A stretch of DNA of 23,019 nucleotides from an uncultured Bacilli bacterium (GTDB taxonomy: Bacteria > Bacillota_I > Bacilli_A > RF39 > UBA660). Positions 22,800-23,019 of this stretch are shown piece by piece. Numbering within the stretch: the stretch's first letter is position 1; every line of letters begins with the position of its first letter. The notes below the pieces were generated by a model, which saw only the letters and a program-made list of their open reading frames with translations, searched no databases and was not told the DNA's origin. Location of the stretch: assembly GCA_934098505.1 (NCBI GenBank), contig CAKOOR010000012.1, positions 1-23,019 on the forward strand. Direction: 5' to 3'. The position numbers and the translations under genes are program-made.

Positions 22800-22895
22800 C
22801 AAATTACTTTTTGGAGCAGGTGAGCAACAGGTTACGAACTATTTTTCATTTCTAAAATTATTATATATATTTATTATTTAAATATCACGGAAATA

Positions 22896-22924
22896 TTGAA
22901 AATTTTATTAATTTATAGTATATT
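22896..22924 (+). promoter_or_regulatory. Promoter before the last partial gene
   Basis: TTGAAA (22896-22901), a 17-bp spacer and TATATT (22919-22924), about 32 bp upstream of the ATG at 22956. Confidence 0.45.
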
Positions 22925-22955
22925 AATTATAATTTGAATTTCTAGAGTCGAAATT

Positions 22956-23019
22956 ATGTCGGTGGTAAATTTGTATTTATTAAATGAAAAAGAAAAATTA
23001 GCTAGAAAAAAATATAAGG
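22956..23019 (+). CDS. Possible start of a gene running out of the window
   Basis: Twenty-one codons are open from the ATG at 22956 to the window edge, beginning M-S-V-V-N-L-Y-L-L-N and then Lys/Glu-rich. A promoter lies upstream, but the ribosome site (GAG near 22945) is weak. It is too short to identify. Confidence 0.35.
   Translation, partial: MSVVNLYLLNEKEKLARKKYK

Overview
The window is very AT-rich DNA with short intergenic gaps, strong Shine-Dalgarno sites and UGA used only as a stop. Its housekeeping genes are of Bacillota type: a dnaG-rpoD-trmK operon beside a YqfQ-like gene, a YugI/CvfD-like S1 protein, dgkA, a competence/type IV pilus pair and a rubredoxin-linked [FeFe] hydrogenase. 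Together with the families of the surface proteins, this suggests an uncultured anaerobic gut member of the Bacilli/Mollicutes (RF39-like) using the standard bacterial code. That placement is inference.

Layout. 1-1500 (minus): the N-terminal part of a protein made of 29-residue repeats, then a membrane-anchored thioredoxin-like protein. 1596-1684: tRNA-Leu(UAA). 1978-4009: surface-protein cassette 1. 4036-9649: dgkA and an S1 protein, divergent nfu, a YutH-like protein, the prepilin peptidase and PilC/GspF-like pair, and a YqfQ-like gene convergent with trmK. 9649-12755: rpoD and dnaG, read dnaG->rpoD->trmK with 1-nt TAATG overlaps. 12960-14390: hydrogenase. 14535-16550: surface-protein cassette 2, a paralogue of cassette 1. 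16602-17912: a polytopic GT-C-like membrane protein. 18000-19979: a decayed mobile region with an IS605-type tnpB carrying one nonsense codon, its probable omega RNA, a Fic remnant and the tail of an XRE regulator. 20109-22800: an unrecognised gene and its broken paralogue flanking a second unrecognised gene. 22956-end: the start of a possible further gene.

The most interesting part is the pair of surface-protein cassettes. Each encodes a secreted or membrane-anchored protein of about 545 residues with eight cysteines in four local pairs. The two genes are close to identical over long stretches, but a 29-codon block near the 3' end differs at 44 of 87 bases. Of these, 33 fall at codon positions 1 and 2. 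The block is rich in NNY codons and GC, and it stops sharply at a 47-nt identical stretch starting with the VRPAAFLK codons. This is what a variable region of a diversity-generating retroelement (DGR) target looks like. No reverse transcriptase or template repeat is in the window, so it would have to be served from elsewhere. Each cassette also carries a duplicated upstream regulatory segment flanked by two hairpins that are inverted copies of each other, with the loop sequence matched inside each cassette but different between cassettes.

The thioredoxin-like protein could help form or repair disulfides in such cysteine-paired exported proteins (inference). Other points of note are a duplicated sigma region 1.1 in RpoD, a terminator of one operon lying inside an opposing gene, and promoters that overlap each other or a terminator.
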